Assembly (NCBI RefSeq): GCF_009866805.1
Contig: NZ_SIZW01000041.1
Coordinates: 248,001 to 312,000, forward strand
Direction: 5' to 3'
DNA: 64,000 bases
Origin: Schauerella aestuarii
GTDB taxonomy: Bacteria > Pseudomonadota > Gammaproteobacteria > Burkholderiales > Burkholderiaceae_B
Positions 9,283-17,246 of the stretch are shown piece after piece. Below the pieces are notes generated by a model. It ran no database searches. It was not told the DNA's origin and saw only the letters and a list, made by a program, of their open reading frames with translations. The translations under genes and the position numbers were made by a program. Positions within the stretch are counted from its first letter, which is position 1. The number at the start of each line of letters is the position of its first letter.

Positions 9283-9959
9283 TGCGAGCTGCAGTTTACT
9301 TTTCACCCCAGCGCGTGCGTCGCGGTGCCTTGCTTTGCACCTTGGCCGCGGTAGTGGCCCTGGCCGGGTGTGCCGGCCGGCAGGTGTCGTCCACCCCACA
9401 ACGCTACGATCTGGGGGCCGATACGGCGGCCGCGCCGGCTGTGGCTTCGCGCGCGCCGTTGGCGTTATCGTTTGCGGCGGCGCCAACGATCGGCGACGGC
9501 GGGATGATCTGGCGCATCGGCGATAGCGCCAGTCCGCAAACGTATGCCACCGTGCGGTGGGCGGCGGCGCCGGCCGATCTGGTGCGCCAGCGCCTGATCG
9601 ATCGCTTGTCGCGTCAGGGGCCCGTCGTGACCGAAACGCTGGTGGCCGGCGTGCCGCAATTGCGGGTCACGCTGGCGCGCTTCGAACAGGTCTTTGCGCC
9701 GGATGGCGCCTCGAGTCGTGGCGAGATTTCGCTGCAGGCCTTGCTGGTACAGGATCGCACGGTGATCGCGCAAACGCGTATCGACGAGGCCGTCGCGGCG
9801 CCCACACAGGACGCCGCAGGTGGCGTGGCGGCATTGCGTACGGCCACGTCCCAGGCGGGCGATGCGTTGGCGGTGTGGCTGGCGCGGCAAGGTGGCGGTG
9901 CGCCACGCGGTGGCACGCAAGGCGCGATGACTCCCCCTGCGGCGCGCGGGACAAGGTAA
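9279..9959 (+). CDS. ABC-type transport auxiliary lipoprotein (PqiC/LptE-like)
   Basis: A 226-aa lipoprotein: a basic N-terminus, a hydrophobic stretch and a lipobox LAGC predict lipidation at about Cys31. The mature part fits the ABC-type transport auxiliary component family, whose PqiC member is an outer-membrane partner of PqiB. It is the last gene of the four-gene MCE operon, overlapping the preceding stop by 4 bp. It likely provides the outer-membrane end of the lipid path. The final ~30 residues are Gly/Pro/Arg-rich and probably disordered. Confidence 0.82.
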   Translation: MMRAAVYFSPQRVRRGALLCTLAAVVALAGCAGRQVSSTPQRYDLGADTAAAPAVASRAPLALSFAAAPTIGDGGMIWRIGDSASPQTYATVRWAAAPADLVRQRLIDRLSRQGPVVTETLVAGVPQLRVTLARFEQVFAPDGASSRGEISLQALLVQDRTVIAQTRIDEAVAAPTQDAAGGVAALRTATSQAGDALAVWLARQGGGAPRGGTQGAMTPPAARGTR

Positions 9960-10026
9960 CCCCGTCGCGATCCGCAGCCCGGGCGATATCGATTCAATGC
10001 AGTGAGCAGAAAGACAGGATTCAGAC

Positions 10027-10683
10027 ATGGCAGCACGTACCGACACCATCACATTTACCGGCGAGGCCGGCGCGATCGATTGCGCCATCGACTGGCCCGA
10101 CGGTGCACCGCGCGGCTGGGCGCTGGTGCTGCACCCGCATCCCTTGCAGGGTGGGGCGCGTGAGAACAAGATCGTGACGACGATTGCGCGCGCTTGTGTG
10201 CAGCGTGGCCTGGTCGCGGTGCGCCCCAATTTTCGGGGGGTGGGCGCGTCCGAGGGCAGCTTCGATCGCGCGCAGGGTGAAACGGCCGATATGGTGGCGC
10301 TCGCGACGCAGTTTCGCGAACGTTATCCCGATCAGGCCGCGCAGCCGTGGCTGTTGGCCGGCTTTTCGTTCGGTACCGCCGTCGCCGCGCAAACGTATAG
10401 CGTTCTTGCGGAAGCGGGCGACGCCGTGTTGCCGAGCACCGTGCTCTTGACGGGCCCGGCCGTGGGGCGCTTCACCTTTCGCGAGGTAACGCTGCCCGAC
10501 GACACGGTATTGGTGCATGGCGAAACGGATGAGGTCGTGCCGCTTGCCGAGGCGATGGATTGGGCGCGCTCGCGTGCGTTGCCGGTCGTGGTGGTGCCGG
10601 ATGCCTCGCACTTTTTCCACGGCAAGTTGCTGACGATCAAGCAGCAGACGTTGGCCTGTCTGACGCGGGTATTGGCAAGCTGA
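10027..10683 (+). CDS. Alpha/beta hydrolase (COG2945-like)
   Basis: A 218-aa single-domain alpha/beta hydrolase. The oxyanion-side HPHPLQGG and RPNFRGVGASEG strands are typical of the family. The nucleophile elbow is GFSFGT (Ser near residue 117), the acid Asp is in HGETDEVVPL and the His in DASHFFHGKL, so the triad is intact. Homologues are annotated as predicted dienelactone-hydrolase-like or CocE/YcjY-type hydrolases; the substrate is unknown. It lies 67 bp after the MCE operon and ends convergent with the GGDEF/EAL gene. Confidence 0.85.
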   Translation: MAARTDTITFTGEAGAIDCAIDWPDGAPRGWALVLHPHPLQGGARENKIVTTIARACVQRGLVAVRPNFRGVGASEGSFDRAQGETADMVALATQFRERYPDQAAQPWLLAGFSFGTAVAAQTYSVLAEAGDAVLPSTVLLTGPAVGRFTFREVTLPDDTVLVHGETDEVVPLAEAMDWARSRALPVVVVPDASHFFHGKLLTIKQQTLACLTRVLAS

Positions 10684-10745
10684 TGCCGATCGCGGCGGAT
10701 GCGTCGGGAGGGGTGTGCCAGGTGCTGGCCTGCACCGCTTGAGTC

Positions 10746-12908
10746 TTACAGCGCTGGGGCAAGTTGCCCGGTTTCGAAGCCTTCTTCGCCGCCCGCCGGC
10801 GGTGGCGTGTCGCCGGGGGGCGCGGTGCGGCTGACGTAGCGATCGAGAAAATGCTCGAACGATTCCGCCGTCATGGGGCGCTCGAGCAGAAAGCCCTGCA
10901 CCTGATCGCAGTCCAGCGTGCGCAGCACCTGCAACTGGCTTTCCGTTTCCACGCCTTCGGCCACGACTTGCATGCCGAGTGAATGCGCCAGCGCCACAAT
11001 GGCCGAGACCACCGCCTTGCCTTGATCGCCCTGGGCGTCAAGCCCGTTGGTGAAAAAGCGGTCGATCTTCAACTGCTGCACGCGAAATTGCTGCAGATAG
11101 GCCAGACTGGAATACCCGGTACCAAAATCGTCGATCGCGATTTCGAAACCCTGCGCATGAAAGTCGGCAAAGATCCGCGCGGTCAGATCGGGATCGTTCA
11201 TCGCCACCGTTTCCGTGATCTCGAACATGATGCGCTCTGGAGACACGCCATAGCTGTCGACGATGGTTCGCATCTGCTCGACCACGGTGGCATGACGCAA
11301 CTGCACCGGCGACAAGTTGACGGCCACCTTCAGCGGCGCGCGGCCATGCGCATCCCAGGCGCACAGATAGCGGCACACTTCACGCAGCACCCAGTGGCCG
11401 ATGTCGATGATCTGACCTGACTTTTCGGCGATCGGAATGAAGTCGTTGGGCTGCAAGTCTCCCAGCTTCGGATCGGTCCAGCGGATCAGCGCCTCGGCAC
11501 CGGTCAGATGATTGGCCATGCCGGAAAACTTGGGCTGGAAGTGCAGGGTGAAGCGGTTCTGCGCCAACGCATCCTGCAGGGCCTGCTGGATGGCCAGAAT
11601 CCGGACGGCATTCTCGCCCATCGTCGATTCGTAAAAGCGGTACGTGTTGCGCCCGTCTTGCTTGGCGGCATACATCGCAAGGTCCGCATGCGACAACAGG
11701 CTGTCGACGCTGTCGCCATCGCGCGGGTAGGTCGCAATGCCAATGCTCGGTGTCACCCGCAGTGCCGTGTCGCCCGCCAGCAGATCGCGCTGCATGGCTT
11801 GCTTGATGGCGCGCGCGTAGGGGCCCGCGTCCTCGGCCGCTTCGAGGCGATCGATCAACACCACGAATTCGTCGCCCCCGATGCGCGCGATCGTGCCGCG
11901 GTCACCCATCGTTTCGCGCAAGCGTTGCGCGAAGGCCTTCAGCATCCGATCGCCGGCGGCATGTCCCAGACTGTCGTTGATCGACTTGAAACCGTCCAGA
12001 TCCATGAACAACACCGCCACATGGTGCGTCTGCCGTTTGGCCAGCGTGACCGCGTCCTCGATCGCTTTGACGAGTGTGGTTCGATTGGCGAGATCGGTCA
12101 GCGTATCGGTGGTGGCCATGCGCAGCAGCACCACGTTGAGCTTTTCAAGCGATCCGGTCAGGTTGCGCTTGGACGCCGAATAGCGCGATTCGAGGGTCGA
12201 CAGAATCAGCGTGGCCAACATGATCGCCACCGTAAACACCGCGACGAGAAACGTCAGGGTCTGCGGCGCCATGCCATCGCTGTTTGCCGCCATGCAAATG
12301 CTGCCCAGCGGGAAGTGCGCGGCGGCCATCCCCGTGTAGTGCATGCCGGTGATCGCAAACGCCATTACCAGCGAGGCCGCGAGCCGTTTGGCCAGCAGGA
12401 ATCGCTGATCTTCCTGACGCAGGGCGTGGGCGACCCAGAGCGCGGCCAGAGAGGCACCGATGGCGATCGCGATGGATCCGGCGAACAGCAGCGGATCGTA
12501 GGCAATGCCGGGTGCCATGCGCATGGCCGCCATGCCGAGATAATGCATGCCGGAAATGCCTGCCCCCATGACCAGGCCGCCGCCGATCAAACTGCGCCAC
12601 GTCATGACGCGGCGCGTGGCCACATAAAGCGCCACGTATCCCGCGATGATGGCAATCACCAATGACCAAAGCGTGATGCTCAGGTCGTAGCCCAGTTCGA
12701 TGGGGAGCTTGAAAGCGAGCATGCCCACGAAGTGCATCGACCAGACGCCGACGCCCAACACCACGGCACCGCCCGTGAGCCAGATGCGGCGTGCGAAGTG
12801 CGAACTCGCCAGATAGATTCGGCCGGCGAGACTGAGCGCGGTATACGACGCCATGCCGGCCACGGCCAGCGAAAGTAATACAGTCCAGAGGTTGTAACTG
12901 CCACTCAT
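10746..12908 (-). CDS. MHYT-sensor diguanylate cyclase/phosphodiesterase
   Basis: A 720-aa cyclic-di-GMP turnover protein. The N-terminal ~250 residues are seven membrane helices with three MHYT motifs (MHFVGM, MHYLGM, MHYTGM), a domain proposed to bind copper and sense O2, CO or NO. A GGDEF domain follows with an intact RIGGDEF active site and no RxxD inhibitory site in front. The EAL domain is complete: EALIRW, NLSP, EITE, DDFGTGYS, LKID, AEGVE and QGFL. Both activities are therefore possible. It is convergent with the hydrolase gene and divergent from the carboxypeptidase gene. Confidence 0.93.
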   Translation of the reverse strand: MSGSYNLWTVLLSLAVAGMASYTALSLAGRIYLASSHFARRIWLTGGAVVLGVGVWSMHFVGMLAFKLPIELGYDLSITLWSLVIAIIAGYVALYVATRRVMTWRSLIGGGLVMGAGISGMHYLGMAAMRMAPGIAYDPLLFAGSIAIAIGASLAALWVAHALRQEDQRFLLAKRLAASLVMAFAITGMHYTGMAAAHFPLGSICMAANSDGMAPQTLTFLVAVFTVAIMLATLILSTLESRYSASKRNLTGSLEKLNVVLLRMATTDTLTDLANRTTLVKAIEDAVTLAKRQTHHVAVLFMDLDGFKSINDSLGHAAGDRMLKAFAQRLRETMGDRGTIARIGGDEFVVLIDRLEAAEDAGPYARAIKQAMQRDLLAGDTALRVTPSIGIATYPRDGDSVDSLLSHADLAMYAAKQDGRNTYRFYESTMGENAVRILAIQQALQDALAQNRFTLHFQPKFSGMANHLTGAEALIRWTDPKLGDLQPNDFIPIAEKSGQIIDIGHWVLREVCRYLCAWDAHGRAPLKVAVNLSPVQLRHATVVEQMRTIVDSYGVSPERIMFEITETVAMNDPDLTARIFADFHAQGFEIAIDDFGTGYSSLAYLQQFRVQQLKIDRFFTNGLDAQGDQGKAVVSAIVALAHSLGMQVVAEGVETESQLQVLRTLDCDQVQGFLLERPMTAESFEHFLDRYVSRTAPPGDTPPPAGGEEGFETGQLAPAL

Positions 12909-13241
12909 GAAGACGGATCCGCGAGGGGGCTGAACGGCGAGCGAGCGTGGGCGGGGTTGGGATTTCTGCCTGGCGGCGCGGACGGTGAAACGGTTAGGCG
13001 CGCAGTTTAAGATGATTCAATTGGAATGACGAAGTTTGTTACTTCTTTGTCGCGGAATTGCCGATTATTTCGTTTTTTCCGGTTCTTTGGCCCGCTTGTG
13101 GGTTGCATCACGTTGCAAGTTTGTGGCGATTTGGGAACTCATGTGGCTCGAATCTGTCCCAGCCGCTGCCTATAATCATGTTCGCGCCGCGTGCCCGTTG
13201 CCGGTCGCGTGCCAATTTTCTGCGACCTACCCCCCCGCTCG
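12909..13241. other. Divergent intergenic region between the GGDEF/EAL gene and dacA
   Basis: About 330 bp without a gene. It holds the control region of the leftward GGDEF/EAL gene and the rightward dacA-type gene. The middle (13008-13100) is AT-rich compared with the surroundings and contains an imperfect inverted repeat around 13027-13052. A clear -10 hexamer for dacA is listed separately. The small open frames across it look non-coding. Confidence 0.6.
13148..13176 (+). promoter_or_regulatory. Candidate sigma-70 promoter for the dacA-type gene
   Basis: A perfect -10 hexamer TATAAT is at 13171-13176, 66 bp before the ATG. The -35 region at about 13148-13154 (TCGAAT) is a poor match to TTGACA, so the promoter may depend on an activator or an extended element. 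Confidence 0.5.
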
Positions 13242-14537
13242 ATGACCCAATCCTCCGCATTTCGCTCGTTCCCGCTGATCTCCCTTCGTCGTGCCGTTGC
13301 CACTGCCGTAGCTGTTTCGATGCTCGCATCGACGCCGCTCGCCCTGGCGCAGACGGCGGCTGCGCCCGCCGCTGCCGCTGCCGCGGCAAATCCCACGCCG
13401 CCGGCGGCGTCGGGTTCGCAGGTCGCCAAAACGGATGGGTCGGTGGTCTCGCAGGTGAGCGATCTCGGCACCATTCCCGTGCCTACCGTTGCGGCGCGCG
13501 CCTGGATCTCGATCGACGTCAACAGCGGGCAGGTATTGGCCTCGTCCAGTCCCGACACCAAGGTCGAGCCAGCATCGCTCACGAAGATCATGACGGCGTA
13601 CGTCGTCTTTAATGCGCTGGATGAAAAACGCCTGACGCTGGATCAGCAAGTCACCATTTCCGAGAAAGCATGGCGCACGGGCGGCTCGCGCATGTTCATC
13701 GAGCCGCGCAAGCCGGTGACGGTGGATGAGCTCAATCAAGGCGTCATCGTGCAATCGGGCAATGACGCCTCGGTGGCCCTGGCTGAGGCGGTGGGCGGCA
13801 GCGAAGCCGCGTTCGCCACGCTGATGAACCAGGAAGCCCAGCGCCTGGGCATGAATCAAACGCATTTCATGAATGCGACCGGTCTGCCCGACCCGCAGCA
13901 CATGACGTCGGTGCGCGATCTGGCAACGCTCGCGTCGCACCTGATCACCGATCATCCCCAGTACTTCCACTACTACAGCCAGAAAGAGTACACGTACAAC
14001 AAGATCACGCAGCCCAACCGCAACCGGTTGCTGTGGGCCGATCCGTCGGTCGACGGCATGAAGACCGGTCATACCGATGCGGCCGGTTACTGCCTGGTCG
14101 CGACCGCCAAGCGCGGTGACCGTCGCGTGCTGACCGTGGTGGTGGGTGCCAACAGCGAAGCCAGCCGTGCCGAAGAAAGCCTCAAGCTCTTGAACTGGAG
14201 CTTCCAGAACTTCGACACCGTGAACCTGTTCGACAACACGCAGCCTTCCCTTGACGCCCGCGTGTGGGAAGGCAAGACCGAAGTCGTCAAACTCGGCCCC
14301 CCGCGCCCGATCTCGATCTCCGTGCCGCGCGGCCGGGGTGCCGAGGTCAAGCCCGTTGCCAATCGCAACGATCCGCTGATCGCGCCGCTCGAAAAAGGCC
14401 AGAACGTCGGCACGCTGCAGCTCACGCTCGACGGCAAAGTGCTGCGCACCGAGCCGCTGGTGGTGCTGGAGCCCGTCGAACGCGCCGGCTTCTTTGGCCG
14501 CATGGTCGATATGGCCAAGCGCTGGTGGGCCAAGTAA
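13242..14537 (+). CDS. dacA: D-alanyl-D-alanine carboxypeptidase (PBP5/6 type)
   Basis: Periplasmic low-molecular-weight penicillin-binding protein that trims the terminal D-Ala from peptidoglycan stem peptides; 431 aa. A signal peptide ends near LALAQ (residue ~37) and is followed by an Ala-rich linker. The serine peptidase motifs are SLTK (residues 112-115), SGN (172-174) and KTG (274-276), followed by the PBP5-type C-terminal beta domain and an amphipathic C-terminus (FFGRMVDMAKRWWAK) for membrane attachment. ATG 13242 is chosen because the signal peptide starts there. A strong terminator follows. It may equally be called dacC; paralogues are hard to separate. Confidence 0.92.
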   Translation: MTQSSAFRSFPLISLRRAVATAVAVSMLASTPLALAQTAAAPAAAAAAANPTPPAASGSQVAKTDGSVVSQVSDLGTIPVPTVAARAWISIDVNSGQVLASSSPDTKVEPASLTKIMTAYVVFNALDEKRLTLDQQVTISEKAWRTGGSRMFIEPRKPVTVDELNQGVIVQSGNDASVALAEAVGGSEAAFATLMNQEAQRLGMNQTHFMNATGLPDPQHMTSVRDLATLASHLITDHPQYFHYYSQKEYTYNKITQPNRNRLLWADPSVDGMKTGHTDAAGYCLVATAKRGDRRVLTVVVGANSEASRAEESLKLLNWSFQNFDTVNLFDNTQPSLDARVWEGKTEVVKLGPPRPISISVPRGRGAEVKPVANRNDPLIAPLEKGQNVGTLQLTLDGKVLRTEPLVVLEPVERAGFFGRMVDMAKRWWAK

Positions 14538-14585
14538 TCCCATCTCACGCGGCCGACGCCTTTTGGCATTCGGCGCGATAATGGA

Positions 14586-14614
14586 GGGGCAGGCATCACG
14601 CCTGCCCCTTTTTT
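14586..14614 (+). terminator. Rho-independent terminator after dacA
   Basis: A 9-bp perfect GC-rich stem (GGGGCAGGC with GCCTGCCCC), a 5-nt loop ATCAC and six T residues. It ends only 19 bp before the ATG of the aminotransferase gene, so that gene has almost no room for a promoter after it (see findings). Confidence 0.92.
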
Positions 14615-14633
14615 GCATCAGGAGTAGGTCGGC

Positions 14634-15500
14634 ATGATCACGGGCGTACCGGACGAGAGTCAGGTCTATTTGAATGGCGCATTCATGCGCATTGGCGAAG
14701 CGCACGTTTCCGTGCTGGATCGTGGGTTTATTTTCGGCGACGGGATCTACGAAGTCGTGCCGGTTTACAACGGGCATGCCTTCCGCATGAAGGAACATCT
14801 CGATCGCCTGGATCGCAGCCTGAAGGCGCTGCGCATCGAGCCGCCGTTCGATCGTGCCGGATGGATCGACCTCATCGAGCAACTCGTGGCACGCGCCGCC
14901 CAGCCCACGTGTTTCGTGTATCTGCAGATCACCCGCGGCGTGGCCAAGCGCGATCACGCGTTTCCCACCACACCGGTGGTGCCCACGGTATTCGGCATGA
15001 CCACCGCGTTCGTGCCGCCCGGCCCGGCTGTGCGTGAAAAGGGCATGGCCGCCATCGGTATCGCCGACGAGCGTTGGCTGCATTGCGAGATCAAATCGGT
15101 GTCGTTGCTGGGTAATGTGTTGGCCAAGCAGCAAGCGGTCGACGCCGGTGTCGATGAAGTGATCCAGTTTCGCGACGGCTTTCTCACTGAGGGCTCGTCG
15201 ACCAATATCTGGGTGGTCAAGGATGGCACGCTATCCGGCCCGCCAAAAAATAATTTGATTCTGGAAGGCATCCGCTACGGGTTGGTCGCCGAACTGGCCG
15301 CCGAAGCCGGCATTCCTTTCGAGATGCGGCCCATCGGACAGGCAGAAGTTGCTGCGGCCGATGAGTTGCTGTTGACGTCGGCCACCAAAGAGGTGCTTCC
15401 GATCGTCACGTTCGACGGCCAGCCGGTCGGCACCGGTCGTCCCGGCGCGGTCTATGCCGCGTTGCGCGCGGCCTACGACGCCCGCATCGCCGCGCTTTGA
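14634..15500 (+). CDS. dat: D-amino-acid aminotransferase (fold type IV PLP enzyme)
   Basis: A 288-aa class IV aminotransferase, probably a D-alanine transaminase interconverting D-Ala/2-oxoglutarate and pyruvate/D-Glu. Family features are VLDRGFIFGDGIYEVVPVYNG at the N-terminus, the PLP lysine in HCEIKSVSLLGNV, and EGSSTNIWVV plus the TSATKEVLPI phosphate-cup segment. The substrate-specific residues do not firmly exclude branched-chain aminotransferase. The RBS (AGGAGTAGG) lies just after the terminator. It heads dat-DUF493-lipB, an arrangement common in betaproteobacteria. Confidence 0.87.
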   Translation: MITGVPDESQVYLNGAFMRIGEAHVSVLDRGFIFGDGIYEVVPVYNGHAFRMKEHLDRLDRSLKALRIEPPFDRAGWIDLIEQLVARAAQPTCFVYLQITRGVAKRDHAFPTTPVVPTVFGMTTAFVPPGPAVREKGMAAIGIADERWLHCEIKSVSLLGNVLAKQQAVDAGVDEVIQFRDGFLTEGSSTNIWVVKDGTLSGPPKNNLILEGIRYGLVAELAAEAGIPFEMRPIGQAEVAAADELLLTSATKEVLPIVTFDGQPVGTGRPGAVYAALRAAYDARIAAL

Positions 15501-15514
15501 TTGGAGAGGTGACC

Positions 15515-15796
15515 ATGAATATGCCCGAGATTCCCCCAGAACAATCGCTCATCGAATACCCCAGCGACTTCCCCATCAAAGTCATGGGCAAGCAGCATCC
15601 GGCGCTGGCGCAAACGCTCACAGAAGTCGTGGTCAAACATGACCCGCAATTCGACCCCAACACGGTCGAGATGCGGCCTAGCAAAGGCGGCAATTACATT
15701 GGGCTGACCTTCACCGTACGCGCGACGTCTCGTGAGCAACTCGATACGCTGTATCGCGAATTGCACGCGCATCCGATGGTCAAGATCATCCTCTAG
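15515..15796 (+). CDS. DUF493 family protein (YbeD-like)
   Basis: A 93-aa small cytoplasmic protein of the YbeD/DUF493 family, an ACT-like fold encoded next to lipB in many proteobacteria. The core is [17 protein letters not shown], then a C-terminal [11 protein letters not shown] beta strand. ATG 15515, with GGAGAGG 6-12 bp upstream, is preferred to the TTG at 15497. A role near lipoate metabolism or as an allosteric regulator is suggested only by gene neighbourhood. Confidence 0.88.
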   Translation: MNMPEIPPEQSLIEYPSDFPIKVMGKQHPALAQTLTEVVVKHDPQFDPNTVEMRPSKGGNYIGLTFTVRATSREQLDTLYRELHAHPMVKIIL

Positions 15797-15797
15797 C

Positions 15798-16424
15798 ATG
15801 CACCGCTGGTTGGAACGGCCTGCCGACTATCTCACCGTTTGGCAGGCCATGCAGGCTTATACCGCCGCCCGCACGGCGGATACCCCGGATGCCATCTGGG
15901 TGTGCGAGCATGCGCCGGTGTATACGCTCGGGCAGGCGGGCCGGCCCGAGCATGTGCTCTGCGCGGGCGACATTCCCGTCGTGCACACCGATCGGGGCGG
16001 CCAGGTCACTTATCACGGCCCGGGCCAAGTGGTCGCGTACAGCCTGATCGACCTGCGTCGGGCGGGCATGTACGTCAAAGAATATGTGGCGTGGCTTGAA
16101 GAAGCCGCCATCCGCACGCTGGCTGAGTTGGGCGTGCCGGACGCCTGTAGGCAGCCGGGTCGGCCCGGCGTCTATCTGATCGACACACAAACCGGCCTGC
16201 CCGCCAAGATCGCAGCGCTGGGTGTGAAGATCCGCAATGGCTGCGCTTATCACGGTGTGGCGCTCAATGTGGATCTCGATCTCGCACCGTTTGCTGGCAT
16301 CAATCCCTGCGGCTATGAGGGCCTGGTCACCACTGACGTCGCCCGGGCCGGCGGCCGTGCCGATCTGATCGAGGCTGGGGACCGGCTGGCGGCGCATATC
16401 GCTGTGCGGTTCGGGGCAGCCTAA
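15798..16424 (+). CDS. lipB: Octanoyl-[acyl-carrier-protein]:protein N-octanoyltransferase
   Basis: Transfers octanoate from octanoyl-ACP to lipoyl domains, the first step of lipoate synthesis; 208 aa. The signatures are complete: [21 protein letters not shown], the catalytic Cys in [10 protein letters not shown] and the Lys in [19 protein letters not shown] 15798 follows the DUF493 stop by one base. The last 13 codons lie in a 38-bp segment duplicated 740 bp downstream, beyond the toxin-antitoxin pair. The present C-terminus (RFGAA) is therefore probably not the ancestral one, though no catalytic element is affected. Confidence 0.93.
   Translation: MHRWLERPADYLTVWQAMQAYTAARTADTPDAIWVCEHAPVYTLGQAGRPEHVLCAGDIPVVHTDRGGQVTYHGPGQVVAYSLIDLRRAGMYVKEYVAWLEEAAIRTLAELGVPDACRQPGRPGVYLIDTQTGLPAKIAALGVKIRNGCAYHGVALNVDLDLAPFAGINPCGYEGLVTTDVARAGGRADLIEAGDRLAAHIAVRFGAA
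16380..16417 (+). repeat. Direct repeat, copy 1 (in the lipB 3' end)
   Basis: A 38-bp segment beginning GACCGGCTGGCGGCGCA and ending GGTTCGGGGC. It is 35/38 identical to 17120-17157 by base-by-base reading. The two copies bracket the higB/higA-like pair. Confidence 0.9.
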
Positions 16425-16436
16425 TCCTCTCGTTCG

Positions 16437-16496
16437 TTGAAAAATCAGACGGTTTGAACTGTAGAATTTGTAGTCAGTGGGCTACGGTTCTATAAT
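16437..16496 (+). promoter_or_regulatory. Candidate promoters and operator of the first toxin-antitoxin module
   Basis: Two sigma-70-like candidates overlap. P1 is TTGAAA (16437) with TAGAAT (16462) at 19-bp spacing and leaves a ~20-nt leader. P2 is TTGTAG (16468), 17 bp, TATAAT (16491), better by consensus but with its -10 overlapping the ATG at 16495. An interrupted inverted repeat GTAG...CTAC (16470-16485) between the P2 elements could be an antitoxin operator; that is inference. Confidence 0.5.
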
Positions 16497-16782
16497 GAAT
16501 ATCGTCGCCACTTCGCAATTCAATGCTTGGTTGAGCGGCCTCAAAGATCTGAATGGTCGCGCCCGTATCCAGGCACGTATTCAGCGCTTCGCCGCAGGCA
16601 ATCCCGGCCATGGGCGGCGACTGTCAGCCACTGTGTCCGAGCTGAAGATCGACGTGGGGCCGGGATATCGGGTGTATTACGCTTTGCGTAGAAATGAGCT
16701 CGTCATCCTCTTGGCAGGTGGAGACAAGTCAACGCAAGTTCGGGACATCGCGTTGGCAACGGCGCTCGCTGCCAATTTATGA
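16495..16782 (+). CDS. RelE/ParE-superfamily toxin (HigB-like, COG3657 type)
   Basis: A 95-aa putative addiction-module killer protein. Typical features are FNAWLSGLKDLNGRARIQARI near the N-terminus, RLSATVSELKIDVGPGYRVYY in the middle and the terminal LAGGDKSTQVRDIALA. Members of this superfamily usually act on translation as mRNA interferases. It precedes its antitoxin by 12 bp, the toxin-first order usual for Hig modules. The start is unclear: ATG 16495 fits the family length, GTG 16477 would add six residues, and neither has a good RBS. It lies between lipB and lipA inside a direct repeat, indicating insertion. Confidence 0.85.
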   Translation: MNIVATSQFNAWLSGLKDLNGRARIQARIQRFAAGNPGHGRRLSATVSELKIDVGPGYRVYYALRRNELVILLAGGDKSTQVRDIALATALAANL

Positions 16783-16794
16783 GACTGAACGACG

Positions 16795-17088
16795 ATGGCA
16801 AAAACCGAAATCTCGCGTTATGACGTGGCTAAGCATCTGAGAACGCCACACGAAATGGCCTTGTATCTGGACGCAAGCATCGAAGAGAGTGGCGGCGATG
16901 CCGCCTTCATCGCCAAGGCGCTTGGTGACATTGCGCGCGCACAGGGCATGACAAGCGTAGCGAAAAAGGCGGGCGTCTCTCGAGAAAGCTTATACAAGGC
17001 GCTTTCCGGCAACCGAAGCCCGGATTTTGCGACCATTCTCAAGGTGGCTCGTGCGCTCGGCCTGAAGTTGCACGCGGTTGCCGTTTGA
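16795..17088 (+). CDS. Antitoxin with Cro/C1-type HTH (COG3636 addiction-module antidote)
   Basis: A 97-aa antitoxin partner. MAKTEISRYDVAKHLRTP is a typical start, and the helix-turn-helix spans about residues 57-90 (MTSVAKKAGVSRESLYKALSG, then FATILKVARALGLKL). It should bind and neutralise the preceding toxin and repress the operon through the HTH. It begins 12 bp after the toxin stop. The gene uses fewer GC-ending codons than neighbouring lipA, consistent with acquisition. Confidence 0.87.
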   Translation: MAKTEISRYDVAKHLRTPHEMALYLDASIEESGGDAAFIAKALGDIARAQGMTSVAKKAGVSRESLYKALSGNRSPDFATILKVARALGLKLHAVAV

Positions 17089-17119
17089 ATGAGCCCGGGC
17101 ACCGGCACAGATAAAGAAT

Positions 17120-17157
17120 GACCGGCTGGCGGCGCACATCGCGGCGCGGTTCGGGGC
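17120..17157 (+). repeat. Direct repeat, copy 2 (upstream of lipA)
   Basis: The second copy of the lipB 3'-end segment, 35/38 identical to 16380-16417. Read in the lipB frame it gives [14 protein letters not shown] and stays open into the start of lipA, so this may be the original lipB tail left behind after the insertion. Confidence 0.88.
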
Positions 17158-17246
17158 TGGGGGCTCAGCGCGGTACACTAGATTTTTGCGCCGGATCGCG
17201 TCCACAGGGGCCGACATGTGCGGCGCCGAACGCTTCAAGGGTTTCT

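Noticed and set aside
13227-15134. A 635-codon minus-strand frame across dacA and dat
   Set aside because: It crosses a strong terminator and two well-supported genes on the other strand; translation is low-complexity His/Arg-rich.
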